From assembly GCF_032681285.1 (NCBI RefSeq), contig NZ_CP136336.1, positions 2,591,001 through 2,655,000 of the forward strand: 64,000 nucleotides of DNA, given 5' to 3'. The stretch comes from Piscinibacter gummiphilus. Lineage in GTDB: Bacteria; Pseudomonadota; Gammaproteobacteria; Burkholderiales; Burkholderiaceae_C. Under the pieces are notes generated by a model. The model was not told the origin of the DNA, made no database searches, and was given only the letters and a program-made list of their open reading frames with translations. Below are positions 34,786 to 44,908 of this stretch, piece after piece. Position numbers and translations under genes: made by a program. The first letter of the stretch is position 1, and each line of letters starts with the position of its first letter.

Positions 34786-36802
34786 GGCGCCGGAAGGCAT
34801 GCCGCCCGATGGCCGCGTGCGTGCGGTCATCGATGCGGTGCTGCCTTGTGTCGACGGTGGCCGCTTCCCGGCGAAGTGCATCGCCGGCCAGCCTTTCCAC
34901 GTGACCGTGCACGCCTTCACCGATGGCCACGACGCCCTGCGCGTGATGCTGCTGTGGCACCAGGAGGGCCATGCGGTGCAGGAAGTGGAGATGACGCTCA
35001 AGTGGAACGACGAGTGGCATGCGAGCTTCACGCCCTCGGTGCCGGGCCGCTACAACTACGAGGCGGTGGCCTGGGTCGACCACTTCCGCTCGTGGCGCAC
35101 CGAGCTCGCGCGGCGTGTGGACGCCGACGACATCCGCATCGCCGCACTCGTGGGCGCCGAGCTGGTCGATCAGGCGGCCGCGCGCGTGAATCTCTCGAAT
35201 GGCGAAGACCGCGAGGCGCTGCTGCGCTTCTCGGCCGCGCTCAAGAAGCCGGCAAACGAGCCGCATGAGGTCGAGGCGCTGAAGGCCCTGGCGCTCGACC
35301 CGCTGCAGGCCGCGCTGGTCGACCGCTACCCCGATCGCTCGCTGGGCGTGTCGTCCGGCAAGGTGCTGCCGCTGGTGGCCGACCGCGAGCGCGCCGGCTT
35401 CAGCGCCTGGTACGAACTCTTCCCCCGCTCGACGGCAATGGAAGCGGGCGTGCATGGGCGCTTCACTGATGTGGAAAGGCAGCTGCCCCGCATCGCCGAG
35501 ATGGGCTTCGACGTCGTCTACTTCCCGCCCATCCACCCCATCGGCCGCGACAAGCGCAAGGGCAAGAACAACGCACTCACCACCGAGCCGGGCGACGTGG
35601 GCAGCCCGTGGGCCATCGGCGCGGCCGAAGGCGGGCACAAGAGCATCCTGCCGGCGCTCGGCACGCCGGAAGACTTCCGCCGCCTGGTGAAGCGTGCCAG
35701 CGAGCTGGGCCTCGAGATCGCGCTCGACATCGCGATGCAGTGCGCCCCCGATCACCCTTACGTGAAGCAGCACCCGCAGTGGTTCCGCTGGCGGCCCGAC
35801 GGCACGGTGCAGTACGCCGAGAACCCGCCCAAGAAGTACCAGGACATCTACCCCTTCAACTTCGAGACCGAAGACTGGCAGGCGCTGTGGCTCGAACTGA
35901 AGAGCATCTTCGACCACTGGATCGGCGAGGGCGTGCGCATCTTCCGCGTCGACAACCCGCACACCAAGGCCTTCGCGTTCTGGGAGTGGTGCATCGGCGA
36001 GATCCGCAAGCAGCACCCCGATGTGCTCTTCCTCGCCGAGGCCTTCACCCGGCCGAAGGTGATGCACCGGCTGGCGAAGCTCGGCTACAACCAGTCGTAC
36101 ACCTACTTCACCTGGCGCAACACCGCCGAAGAGCTTACCGAGTACTTCACCGAGCTCAGCCAAGGCCCGGGCCGCCACTACTTCCGCCCCAACGCCTGGC
36201 CCAACACGCCCGACATCCTCTCCGAGCACCTGCACGGCCAGGGCCGCCCGGCGTTTGCGATGCGGCTCGTGCTCGCCGCCACGCTGAGCGCGAACTACGG
36301 CGTCTACGGCCCGGCCTACGAGCTGATGGAGAACACCCCGCGCAGCGCCGGCAGCGAGGAGTACCTGCACTCCGAGAAGTACCAGTTGCGCCACTGGGAA
36401 CTGAACCGCCCCGACACCCTGCAGCCGCTGATGACGCGTCTCAACGCCATCCGCCGCGAGAACCGCGCCTTGCAAAGCAACGCCGGCCTGGAGTTCTTCA
36501 CCACCGACAACGAGCAGCTCCTCGCCTACGCCAAGCGCACCCACGACGGCGAGAACCTCATCCTGTGTGTCGTCAACCTCGACGTGCGTTACCCGCAATC
36601 CGGCTGGGTCGAACTCGACCCCACCTGGCTCGGCCTCGCGCAGCCCGGTGATGCCTTCGAACTCGACGACCTGCTCAACCAGCAGAGCTTCATCTGGCGC
36701 GGTGCCCGCAACTTCGTAATCCTGCAGCCCGGCCAGGCCCATGTGATGCGGCTGCGCCGCGGCGTGCGCAACGAGCGTGACTCGGAGTCGTTTCAACGAT
36801 GA
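34757..36802 (+). CDS. glgE: Alpha-1,4-glucan:maltose-1-phosphate maltosyltransferase
   Basis: This 681-aa GH13_3 enzyme extends alpha-1,4-glucans with maltose from maltose-1-phosphate. The N-terminal domain (about 1-200) has [17 protein letters not shown]. Then come [32 protein letters not shown] (a GlgE signature), FRVDNPHTK with the nucleophile Asp and [12 protein letters not shown] with the acid Glu. Length matches Mycobacterium and Streptomyces GlgE. Start ATG 34757 or 34763 lies inside the glgB end. The stop overlaps treS as ATGA. Together with the treS-maltokinase fusion it forms the complete trehalose-to-glucan (GlgE) pathway. Confidence 0.95.
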   Translation: MPMARAKLTEAPEGMPPDGRVRAVIDAVLPCVDGGRFPAKCIAGQPFHVTVHAFTDGHDALRVMLLWHQEGHAVQEVEMTLKWNDEWHASFTPSVPGRYNYEAVAWVDHFRSWRTELARRVDADDIRIAALVGAELVDQAAARVNLSNGEDREALLRFSAALKKPANEPHEVEALKALALDPLQAALVDRYPDRSLGVSSGKVLPLVADRERAGFSAWYELFPRSTAMEAGVHGRFTDVERQLPRIAEMGFDVVYFPPIHPIGRDKRKGKNNALTTEPGDVGSPWAIGAAEGGHKSILPALGTPEDFRRLVKRASELGLEIALDIAMQCAPDHPYVKQHPQWFRWRPDGTVQYAENPPKKYQDIYPFNFETEDWQALWLELKSIFDHWIGEGVRIFRVDNPHTKAFAFWEWCIGEIRKQHPDVLFLAEAFTRPKVMHRLAKLGYNQSYTYFTWRNTAEELTEYFTELSQGPGRHYFRPNAWPNTPDILSEHLHGQGRPAFAMRLVLAATLSANYGVYGPAYELMENTPRSAGSEEYLHSEKYQLRHWELNRPDTLQPLMTRLNAIRRENRALQSNAGLEFFTTDNEQLLAYAKRTHDGENLILCVVNLDVRYPQSGWVELDPTWLGLAQPGDAFELDDLLNQQSFIWRGARNFVILQPGQAHVMRLRRGVRNERDSESFQR

Positions 36803-39800
36803 ACGCGCCGCACACACCCCACCTGCGTGCCGCTGAGAAAGGGCCGACCACGCCGGTCACCAATGCCGCGCTCTGGTACCAGGACGCCGTCATCTACCAG
36901 CTCAACGTCAAGGCGTTCGTCGACAGCAACGGCGACGGCGTGGGCGACTTCCAGGGCGTGACCTCGCGGCTCGACTACGTGAAGGACCTGGGCGTCAACA
37001 CCATCTGGCTGATGCCGTTCTACCCGTCGCCGCTGAAGGATGACGGCTACGACATCGCCGACTACCTCGACGTCAACCCGCAGTACGGCACGCTCGACGA
37101 CTTCAAGCAGATGCTCGACGAGGCGCACAAGCGCGACTTGAAGGTCATCACCGAGCTCGTCATCAACCACACGAGCGACCAGCACCCGTGGTTCCAGGCT
37201 GCGCGCAAGGCACCGCCCGGCTCGCCCGAGCGTGACTTCTACGTCTGGAGCGACACCGACGACAAGTACCGCGGCACCCGCATCATCTTCACCGACACCG
37301 AAACGTCGAACTGGACCTGGGACCCGGTCGCCAAGGCCTACTTCTGGCACCGCTTCTTCAGCCACCAGCCCGATCTCAACTTCGACAACCCGCGGGTGCT
37401 CGAGGCCATCTTCAAGGTGATGCGCTTCTGGCTCGACATGGGGGTCGATGGTTTCCGGCTCGATGCGATTCCCTACCTGATCGAGCGCGAAGGCACCAAC
37501 AACGAGAACCTGCCCGAGACGCACGCGATCATCAAGCAGCTGCGGGCGGCCATCGACGCCAACTACCCGAATCGCTTCCTCCTCGCCGAGGCCAACCAGT
37601 GGCCCGAAGACGTGCGCGAGTATTTCGGCGAGGGCGACGAGTGCCACATGGCCTACCACTTCCCGCTGATGCCGCGCATGTACATGGCCATCGCGCAGGA
37701 AGACCGCTACCCGCTCACCGAGATCATGGCGCAGACGCCCGAGATCCCGCAGAGCTGCCAGTGGGCCATCTTCCTGCGCAACCACGACGAGCTCACGCTC
37801 GAGATGGTGACGAGCAAGGAGCGCGACTACATGTACGGCACCTACGCGGCCGACCCACGCGCGCGAATCAACCTCGGCATCAGAAGGCGCCTCGCGCCGC
37901 TGATGGACAACGACATCGACCGCATCAAGCTGATGAACAGCCTGCTGCTGTCGATGCGCGGCTCGCCCATCGTCTATTACGGCGACGAGATCGGCATGGG
38001 CGACAACATCTTCATCGGCGACCGCAACGGCGTGCGCACCCCGATGCAGTGGAGCCCCGACCGCAACGCCGGCTTCTCGCGCGCCGACCCGCAGCGGCTC
38101 TACCTGCCGCCGATCATGGATGCGATCTACGGCTACGAGGCGGTCAACGTCGAGTCGCAACTGCGCGACCCGTCTTCTCTCCTGCACTGGATGCGCCGCA
38201 TGCTCGCGGTGCGCGGCACGAGTCGCGCCTTTGGCCGCGGCGAACTGCTCTTCCTCAAGCCGGGCAACCGCAAGGTGCTCGCGTACCTGCGCACCTTCGA
38301 AGATGAGGTGATCCTCTGCGTGGCCAACATGGCCCGCTCGGCGCAGCCGGCCGAGCTCGACCTCTCGGCCTTCAAGGGCCGCGTGCCCGTCGAGCTGCTC
38401 GGCCGCACCGCCTTCCCGCCCATCGGCGACCTGCCGTACATGCTCACGCTGCCCAAGCACGGCTTCTACTGGTTCGAGCTCAGCACCGATGCGGTCGAGC
38501 CGAGCTGGCACCAGCCCATGCTGCCCGCCGAAGACCGGCCGGTGCTGGTGCTCTTCGACGGCTGGAACAGCATCTTCCGCGACCAGGTGGTGCCGTGGCG
38601 CATCGGCCTGGCGGTGAAGACACGTGCCCAGTTCGAGACCGACACGCTGCCGCGCCACATCGAGCAGCAGCGCTGGTATGGCGCCAAGGGCACGGCCTTG
38701 CAGCGCGCGCGACTCGTCGACCACGCGGTGTGGGGCGATGCCGAGCGCGACGCGCTGGGGCGCTCCGACGGCTGGCTGCTGCCGCTGCTCGAACTCGATG
38801 GCCCCGCCGAGACTTCGACCTACTTCGTGCCGCTGTCGCTCGCCTGGGAAGACGCCAACCAGGAAGGCGACGAAGAGCGCTACCGGATGCTCGGCACCGC
38901 TGCGATTGCCCGAGTGCGCCAGCAGGCGGCCGTGGGCGTGATGGGCGACGCCTTTGCCGACGAGCGCTTCTGCCGCGCCGTGGTCGCGGCCATGGGCCAG
39001 CGCCGCGAACTGCGCACCGCCAACGGCACGCTGCGCTTCCTGCCGACCACCGCCTACACCGAACTCGCCGGTGCCGACTTCTACAAGCTGCCCGTCGGCC
39101 GCCCGCAGGCCGCGAGCAGCAACACCATCGTCACCTTCGGCGAGCGGCTCTTCCTCAAGGGTTACCGCCGTGTGCGGCCCGGCGTGAATCCGGAGTTCGA
39201 GGTCGGGCGCTTCCTCACCGAGGTGGCCAACTTCCCGCACTGCGTGCCGGTCGTCGGCGTGATCGAGTACCGCGGCACCGACGGCGGCCTTATGACGCTC
39301 GGCCTGCTGCAGGCCTATGTGTCGAACCAGGGCGATGGCTGGGCCTACACGCTCGCATACCTGCAGCGTGCGCTCGACATGCAACGCACCCATGGCGCGG
39401 GGCCCGAAGGCTGGTCGGGCGCGCAAGAAGCCCACGGCGCCTACCTCGCGCTTGCCGAGACCCTGGGCCGGCGCACCGGCGAGCTGCACGTGGCCTTCAC
39501 CACGCCCAACGCCGACCCGGCCTTCAAGCCCGAGCCGCTCACCGGGAGTGACGTGGTGGCCTGGCGCGACAAGACGCTGGCCGAGGCGCGGCAGACCTTC
39601 GCGATGCTCGAGCGCGCGCTGCCCCAGCTCGAAGGCGCGACACTGGCCGACGCGAATACCGTGCTGGCCGCACAGCGCAGCCTGCTCGACCTCATCTCGC
39701 AGGCCGCCGCACCCATCGGCCGGGCACTCAAGACGCGCATCCACGGCGACTACCACCTCGCCCAGGTGCTGCTGGTGCGCAACGACTTCGTGGTCATCGA

Positions 39801-40179
39801 CTTCGAAGGCGAACCCGGCCGCAGCTTCGACGAACGCCGCGCCCGCCAGTCGCCGCTGCGCGACGTGGCCGGCATGCTGCGCTCGTTCAGCTACGCCCGT
39901 GCCGGCGGGCTGCGCAGCATCACCGCGTCGGCCGACGAGATGGCGCAGCTGGTGCCGTTCGCGGCGCAGTGGGAGTCGGCCGCGCGTTCCGCCTTCCTTC
40001 GCGGCTACACGGCGGCGGTGCAGGGTGGGGCGCTCTATGAATCCTTCGACTCGCAACGCGGCCTGCTCGCGCTCTTCGAGCTGGAGAAGGCGCTGTACGA
40101 GCTGCGCTACGAACTCAACAACCGGCCCGACTGGGTGGGGATCCCGCTGGCGGGAATCCTGGGGCTCATGCCCCGCTGA
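36799..40179 (+). CDS. treS: Trehalose synthase-maltokinase fusion (TreS-Mak)
   Basis: This 1126-aa bifunctional protein has two parts. Residues about 25-570 are trehalose synthase (GH13_16): [34 protein letters not shown] with the nucleophile Asp, [12 protein letters not shown] with the acid Glu, and [11 protein letters not shown]. It interconverts trehalose and maltose. Residues about 590-1126 are maltokinase (Pep2/Mak): [10 protein letters not shown], then the kinase-like [12 protein letters not shown] and [13 protein letters not shown] metal and catalytic segments. It phosphorylates maltose to the maltose-1-phosphate used by GlgE. TreS-Mak fusions are known in many proteobacteria. Overlap with glgE is 4 bp, keeping donor synthesis and use coupled. 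Confidence 0.95.
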   Translation: MNAPHTPHLRAAEKGPTTPVTNAALWYQDAVIYQLNVKAFVDSNGDGVGDFQGVTSRLDYVKDLGVNTIWLMPFYPSPLKDDGYDIADYLDVNPQYGTLDDFKQMLDEAHKRDLKVITELVINHTSDQHPWFQAARKAPPGSPERDFYVWSDTDDKYRGTRIIFTDTETSNWTWDPVAKAYFWHRFFSHQPDLNFDNPRVLEAIFKVMRFWLDMGVDGFRLDAIPYLIEREGTNNENLPETHAIIKQLRAAIDANYPNRFLLAEANQWPEDVREYFGEGDECHMAYHFPLMPRMYMAIAQEDRYPLTEIMAQTPEIPQSCQWAIFLRNHDELTLEMVTSKERDYMYGTYAADPRARINLGIRRRLAPLMDNDIDRIKLMNSLLLSMRGSPIVYYGDEIGMGDNIFIGDRNGVRTPMQWSPDRNAGFSRADPQRLYLPPIMDAIYGYEAVNVESQLRDPSSLLHWMRRMLAVRGTSRAFGRGELLFLKPGNRKVLAYLRTFEDEVILCVANMARSAQPAELDLSAFKGRVPVELLGRTAFPPIGDLPYMLTLPKHGFYWFELSTDAVEPSWHQPMLPAEDRPVLVLFDGWNSIFRDQVVPWRIGLAVKTRAQFETDTLPRHIEQQRWYGAKGTALQRARLVDHAVWGDAERDALGRSDGWLLPLLELDGPAETSTYFVPLSLAWEDANQEGDEERYRMLGTAAIARVRQQAAVGVMGDAFADERFCRAVVAAMGQRRELRTANGTLRFLPTTAYTELAGADFYKLPVGRPQAASSNTIVTFGERLFLKGYRRVRPGVNPEFEVGRFLTEVANFPHCVPVVGVIEYRGTDGGLMTLGLLQAYVSNQGDGWAYTLAYLQRALDMQRTHGAGPEGWSGAQEAHGAYLALAETLGRRTGELHVAFTTPNADPAFKPEPLTGSDVVAWRDKTLAEARQTFAMLERALPQLEGATLADANTVLAAQRSLLDLISQAAAPIGRALKTRIHGDYHLAQVLLVRNDFVVIDFEGEPGRSFDERRARQSPLRDVAGMLRSFSYARAGGLRSITASADEMAQLVPFAAQWESAARSAFLRGYTAAVQGGALYESFDSQRGLLALFELEKALYELRYELNNRPDWVGIPLAGILGLMPR

Positions 40180-40208
40180 TGCCTGACGCACCGGACGGAG
40201 AAACGACC

Positions 40209-40901
40209 ATGGACCGAGTCGACGTGATGCTGGAGCCCGTGCGGGCCTTCCTCGTGCAGGTGGGAGCCTTCCTGCCCAGCCTGGCAGTGGCGATCGTGGT
40301 GCTGCTGGTGGGCTTCCTGCTCGCCAAGGCCGCGCGCTTCGCGGTGCAGCGCGGCCTGCGTGCGATCAACTTCCACATCGTCACCGAGCGCTCGGGGATG
40401 GATGGCTTTCTCCAGCGCGGCGGGACGCAGGCCGACACCGCCGCGGTGCTGGCCGCGCTCGTCTACTGGCTCGTGATCTTCGCGGCGCTCGTGATCGCCT
40501 TCAACGGCATGGGCCTCGCGCACGTGACCGACCTCTTGAGCAAGGTGATGCTCTTCCTGCCCAAGGTGATCGTGGCGGTGCTGATCATCGCCTTCGGCGC
40601 CTACTTCGCGCGCTTCGTCTCCAACGCCGTCGTCACCTACTGCCGCGGCGTGGGCATCCGCGATGCGCAGGCGCTGGGCGTGCTCGCGCGCTACGCCATC
40701 CTCGTCTTCGTCGTGATGATCGCCTTCGATCAGCTCGACATCGGTGGCCACATCATCAGTTGGGCCTTCCTCATCGTGCTCGGCGGCCTCGTGCTCGCGC
40801 TGGCCCTGGCCTTCGGGCTGGGCGGCCAGGGCTGGGCCGCCGCCCACCTCGAACGCTGGTGGCCCGCGCCCAAGGCCGACGACCGCGACGACCTTCCCTA
40901 A
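40209..40901 (+). CDS. MscS-like transmembrane-helix protein (small-conductance channel related)
   Basis: This 230-aa membrane protein has about five helices: LPSLAVAIVVLLVGFLLAKA (residues about 22-41), a pair near 85-102 and 115-140, and a Gly/Ala/Leu-rich final helix (FLIVLGGLVLALALAFGLGG). The VVLLVGFLLAKAARF and FGAYFARFVSNAV repeats match the conserved TM-helix repeat of MscS-family channels. No C-terminal cytoplasmic beta domain follows, so it is a short, possibly truncated-type member. ATG 40209 is used, with ACGGAG upstream, and it lies 29 bp after treS-mak. Its presence inside a trehalose/glycogen operon suggests a link to turgor or osmolyte release (inference). Confidence 0.75.
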   Translation: MDRVDVMLEPVRAFLVQVGAFLPSLAVAIVVLLVGFLLAKAARFAVQRGLRAINFHIVTERSGMDGFLQRGGTQADTAAVLAALVYWLVIFAALVIAFNGMGLAHVTDLLSKVMLFLPKVIVAVLIIAFGAYFARFVSNAVVTYCRGVGIRDAQALGVLARYAILVFVVMIAFDQLDIGGHIISWAFLIVLGGLVLALALAFGLGGQGWAAAHLERWWPAPKADDRDDLP

Positions 40902-40916
40902 GGAGAACCAGAACCC

Positions 40917-43061
40917 ATGGCCCGCGACATGCCCATCACCACCGTCTGGCCGGGCCGGCCGTATCCGCGAGGCGCCACGTGGGACGGCGAAGGCGTGAAC
41001 TTCGCTCTCTACTCCCAGCACGCCGAGAAGGTCGAGCTCGTCTTCTTCGACGAGCGCGGCCGCCGCGAGCGCCAGCGGGTGAGCTTGCGCGAGCGCACCG
41101 ACAACGTCTGGCACTGCTACCTGCCGCAGGCGCGGCCCGGCATGGCCTACGGCTACGTGGTGCACGGCCCCTACAAGCCTGAAGAAGGGCATCGCTTCAA
41201 CCCGCACAAGCTGGTGGCCGACCCCTACGCGCAAGACTTCGTCGGCAAGCTGCGCTGGAGCGATGCGCTCTACGGCTACACCGTCGGCCACCGGCGCGCC
41301 GACCTGTCGTTCGACCGCCGCGAGAGCGCGGCCTACATGCCCAAGTGCCGCATCGTCGACCCGGCCTTCACCTGGGACGGCGACCGCCATCCCCAGGTGC
41401 CCTGGAGCGACACGGTGATCTACGAGACCCACGTGCGCGGCTTCACCATGCGCCACCCCGGCGTGCCCGAGCAGCTGCGTGGCACCTATGCCGGCCTGGC
41501 CAGCGAAGCCTCCATCGACCACCTGCGCCGCCTGGGCGTCACCAGCGTTGAGCTGCTGCCCATCCACTCGTACCTGAACGACCGCCACCTCGACGAGAAA
41601 GGCATGCAGAATTACTGGGGCTACAACAGCTTCGGCTTCTTCGCGCCGGAGCCACGCTATGCCTTCAGCGGCGACCCGGTGCGCGAGTTCAAGAGCATGG
41701 TCAAGGCGCTGCACAGCGCCGGCATCGAGGTGATCCTCGACGTGGTCTACAACCACACCTGCGAGGGCAACCACCTCGGCCCCACGGTCAGCCTGCGCGG
41801 CATCGACAACGCCGTCTACTACGTGCCCGCCGACGACCCGCGCTACTGCGGCGACTACACCGGCTGCGGCAACTCGCTCAACGTGCAGCACCCGCGCGTG
41901 CTGCAGCTGGTGATGGACTCGCTGCGCCACTGGGTGGAAGAGATGCACGTCGACGGCTTCCGCTTCGACCTCGCCACCACGCTCGCACGCGAGAACGGCC
42001 ACGTGGCCCACCGCGGCGCCTTCCTCGCCGCCGTGCGGCAGGACCCGGTGCTCTCGCGCGTGAAGCTCATCGCCGAACCGTGGGACCTGGGCGAAGACGG
42101 CTACCAGGTCGGCCGCTTCCCGCCCGGCTGGGCCGAGTGGAATGACAAGTACCGCGACGGCATGCGCAGCTACTGGAAGGGTGACGGCGGCGTGATCGGC
42201 GAGTTCGCCAAGCGCCTCACCGGCTCGTCCGACCTCTACGGCTATGCGCGCCGCCGCCCCACGGCCAGCGTCAACTTCATCGCCGCGCACGATGGCTTCA
42301 CGCTCAACGACGTGGTCTCCTACAACGACAAGCACAACGAGGCCAACGGCGAAGACAACCGCGACGGCCACAACCACAACCTGTCGTGGAACTGCGGCGT
42401 CGAAGGCCCGACGGACGACCCCGAGGTGCTCGCCCTGCGCGAGCGCCAGAAGCGCAACCTGCTGGCCACGCTCTTCCTCTCCCAAGGCGTGCCCATGCTG
42501 CTGGCGGGCGACGAGATGGGCCGCACGCAAGGCGGCAACAACAACGCCTACGCGCAAGACAACGAGATGAACTGGCTCGACTGGGAGATGACGCCCGAGC
42601 GCGAGGCGCTGCTCGGCTTCACCCGCAAGCTCACGGCGCTCCGGCGCGACCACCCGGCCTTCCGCCGGCGCGACTTCTTTGGCGGGCACGAAGTGGGCGA
42701 GGGATTGAAAGATCTGGTGTGGCTGCGCCCCGATGGCGAGGAGATGACCGAAGCCGAATGGGCCACCGACTTTGCGCGCTGCCTGGGCATGTACCTCCCC
42801 GGCATCGCGCTCACCGGCGACGACCGGCGTGGCCAGCCGCTCTTCGACGACGACTTCCTGCTGCTCTTCAACGCTCATCACGAAGACATGGACTTCCGCA
42901 TTCCGCCGATTGGCAGCGCGGCGTGGCAGGTGGCGATCGACACCTCGGTGGCATCGGGCACGCCCGAGGCCGCCGCACTCGCCCCCGGCGACACCTACAC
43001 GATGAAGTGCCGCGCCATGGCCGTCTTCACGCGGCCCGCGCACGGGCGGGAGGCCTCATGA
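40917..43061 (+). CDS. glgX: Glycogen debranching enzyme (isoamylase type)
   Basis: This 714-aa GH13_11 enzyme hydrolyses alpha-1,6 branches of limit dextrin. The N-terminal CBM48 has YPRGATWDGEGVNFALYS. The catalytic part has DTVIYETHVRGFT, DVVYNHTCEGN, HVDGFRFDLATTL with the nucleophile Asp and LIAEPWDLGEDGYQVG with the acid Glu. The NWNCG-type SWNCGVEGPTDDP and MLLAGDEMGRTQGGNNNAY loops are GlgX/TreX hallmarks. It frees linear maltodextrins for TreY. A strong TAAGGAGAA site precedes the ATG. The stop overlaps treZ by 4 bp. Confidence 0.95.
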   Translation: MARDMPITTVWPGRPYPRGATWDGEGVNFALYSQHAEKVELVFFDERGRRERQRVSLRERTDNVWHCYLPQARPGMAYGYVVHGPYKPEEGHRFNPHKLVADPYAQDFVGKLRWSDALYGYTVGHRRADLSFDRRESAAYMPKCRIVDPAFTWDGDRHPQVPWSDTVIYETHVRGFTMRHPGVPEQLRGTYAGLASEASIDHLRRLGVTSVELLPIHSYLNDRHLDEKGMQNYWGYNSFGFFAPEPRYAFSGDPVREFKSMVKALHSAGIEVILDVVYNHTCEGNHLGPTVSLRGIDNAVYYVPADDPRYCGDYTGCGNSLNVQHPRVLQLVMDSLRHWVEEMHVDGFRFDLATTLARENGHVAHRGAFLAAVRQDPVLSRVKLIAEPWDLGEDGYQVGRFPPGWAEWNDKYRDGMRSYWKGDGGVIGEFAKRLTGSSDLYGYARRRPTASVNFIAAHDGFTLNDVVSYNDKHNEANGEDNRDGHNHNLSWNCGVEGPTDDPEVLALRERQKRNLLATLFLSQGVPMLLAGDEMGRTQGGNNNAYAQDNEMNWLDWEMTPEREALLGFTRKLTALRRDHPAFRRRDFFGGHEVGEGLKDLVWLRPDGEEMTEAEWATDFARCLGMYLPGIALTGDDRRGQPLFDDDFLLLFNAHHEDMDFRIPPIGSAAWQVAIDTSVASGTPEAAALAPGDTYTMKCRAMAVFTRPAHGREAS

Positions 43062-44908
43062 GCCTGCACCGCATGCCGTTCGGCGCCACGCTGCGCGACG
43101 ACGGCCGCACCGATTTCCGCTTCTGGGCACCGGCCGCGCACGCGGTGGCGCTCGTGTTGGGCGACGGCCGTCGCGTGCCGATGCAGACGCGCCCGAACGG
43201 CTGGCACGAAGCCCTCGGCGTGGACGCACCTGCCGGCAGCCGCTACCGCTACGACGTGGGCAACGGCCTGCTCGTGCCCGACCCGGCCTCGCGCCACAAC
43301 CCCGACGACGTGCATGGCGCGAGCTGTGTGATCGACCCGCGCGCCTACCGCTGGCGCGATGCCGGCTGGCGCGGCCGGCCGTGGCACGAGGCGGTGGTCT
43401 ACGAGATGCACGTGGGCACCTTCACCCACGAAGGGACTTTCAAGGCCGCCGCGGTGCGCCTGCACGAACTCGCACAACTCGGCATCACCGCCATCGAACT
43501 GATGCCGGTGGCCGACTTCCCCGGCCAGCGGGGCTGGGGCTACGACGGCGTGCTGCCGTTCGCCCCCGATGCCGCCTACGGCACGCCCGACGCGCTCAAG
43601 GCCTTCGTCGACGCGGCCCACAGCCTGGGCCTCATGGTGCTGCTCGACGTGGTCTACAACCACTTCGGCCCGGAGGGCAACTACCTCCACGCCTACTGCC
43701 CGAGTTTCTTCAACGAGGCCAGGCACACGCCCTGGGGCGCAGCAATCAACTTCGACGGCCCGGGCAGCGAGACCGTGCGCGACTTCTTCCGCCACAACGC
43801 GCTGTACTGGGTGGAGGAGTTCCACTTCGACGGCCTGCGGCTCGACGCGGTGCACGCCATCCACGACAGCTCGCCGCTGCACATCGCCAGCGAGATCGGC
43901 CAGTCGCTGCGCAGCTTCGCCGGCACCCCCGGCGTGGACCGGCAGGTGCACCTGGTGCTCGAGAACGACGCCAACCAGGCCAGCATCCTGCAGCGCGCCG
44001 ACGACGGCCAGCCGCTCTACGCCACGGCGCAGTGGAACGACGACCTGCACCACGCCGCCCACGTGCTCCTGACCGGCGAGACCGACGGCTACTACGGCGA
44101 CTATGCCGACGGCCCCATCGGCCGCTTCGCCCGTGCGCTCGCACAAGGCTTCATCTACCAGGGCCAGCCTTCCGCGCACCGCGGCAACGTGCCACACGGC
44201 GAGCCGAGCGGCCACCTCCCACCGAGCGCGTTTGTCTCCTTCGTGCAGAACCACGACCAGATCGGCAACCGCGCGCTGGGTGACCGGCTGTCGAACCTCG
44301 CCAACCCCGACCGGCTCGATGCCGTCTACGTCTGCCTGCTGCTGTCGCCGCACGTGCCCATGCTCTTCATGGGCGAGGAATTCGCCGCGTCCACGCCGTT
44401 CCTCTATTTCTGCGACTTCGGCCCCGAGCTGGCGCAAGCGGTGTCGGACGGGCGCCGCAACGAGTTCGCCCGCTTCGCCGCGTTTGCCGACCCCTCGGCG
44501 CGGGCGCGCATTCCCGACCCCAATGACGAGACCACCTTCCGCATGTCCAAGCTGCGCTGGGACGAGCGCGACCAGGGCGCCCACGGCGTGCGCCTCGCCC
44601 TCATGCGCCAGCTGCTCGCCGTGCGGCGCGAGCTGCTCATGCCGCACATCGACCCGCGCCTGGGCGATGGTCGCTACCGATTCGACGGCGGGCTGCTGCA
44701 CGTCGACTGGCCGCTCGCCGACGGCGCGCGCTGGCACCTCGTCGCCAACCTGACCGACACCGAGCTGGTCGGCATCGCAGCGCCCGAAGGGCGGGTGGTG
44801 CACCGCCAGCACATCGACGACGCCGGGCGCTGGAAACCCGGGTCAGTGCTCGTGGTGATGGAGGTGGAGACGGAGGCAGCGATGGAGGCCGAGGTGAACC
44901 ATGGATGA
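43058..44908 (+). CDS. treZ: Malto-oligosyltrehalose trehalohydrolase
   Basis: This 616-aa GH13_10 enzyme releases trehalose from maltooligosyl-trehalose made by TreY. Landmarks are FRFWAPAAHAVALVL, VYEMHVGTFTHEGTF, DVVYNHFGPEGNYL, DGLRLDAVHAIHD with the nucleophile Asp, LVLENDANQ with the acid Glu, and FVQNHDQIGNRALGDRL. A C-terminal acidic tail (about residues 600-616) is short. Overlap with glgX is ATGA, and the 3' end overlaps the malQ-treY start by 8 bp, so the three products are probably made in fixed proportion. Confidence 0.95.
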   Translation: MSLHRMPFGATLRDDGRTDFRFWAPAAHAVALVLGDGRRVPMQTRPNGWHEALGVDAPAGSRYRYDVGNGLLVPDPASRHNPDDVHGASCVIDPRAYRWRDAGWRGRPWHEAVVYEMHVGTFTHEGTFKAAAVRLHELAQLGITAIELMPVADFPGQRGWGYDGVLPFAPDAAYGTPDALKAFVDAAHSLGLMVLLDVVYNHFGPEGNYLHAYCPSFFNEARHTPWGAAINFDGPGSETVRDFFRHNALYWVEEFHFDGLRLDAVHAIHDSSPLHIASEIGQSLRSFAGTPGVDRQVHLVLENDANQASILQRADDGQPLYATAQWNDDLHHAAHVLLTGETDGYYGDYADGPIGRFARALAQGFIYQGQPSAHRGNVPHGEPSGHLPPSAFVSFVQNHDQIGNRALGDRLSNLANPDRLDAVYVCLLLSPHVPMLFMGEEFAASTPFLYFCDFGPELAQAVSDGRRNEFARFAAFADPSARARIPDPNDETTFRMSKLRWDERDQGAHGVRLALMRQLLAVRRELLMPHIDPRLGDGRYRFDGGLLHVDWPLADGARWHLVANLTDTELVGIAAPEGRVVHRQHIDDAGRWKPGSVLVVMEVETEAAMEAEVNHG

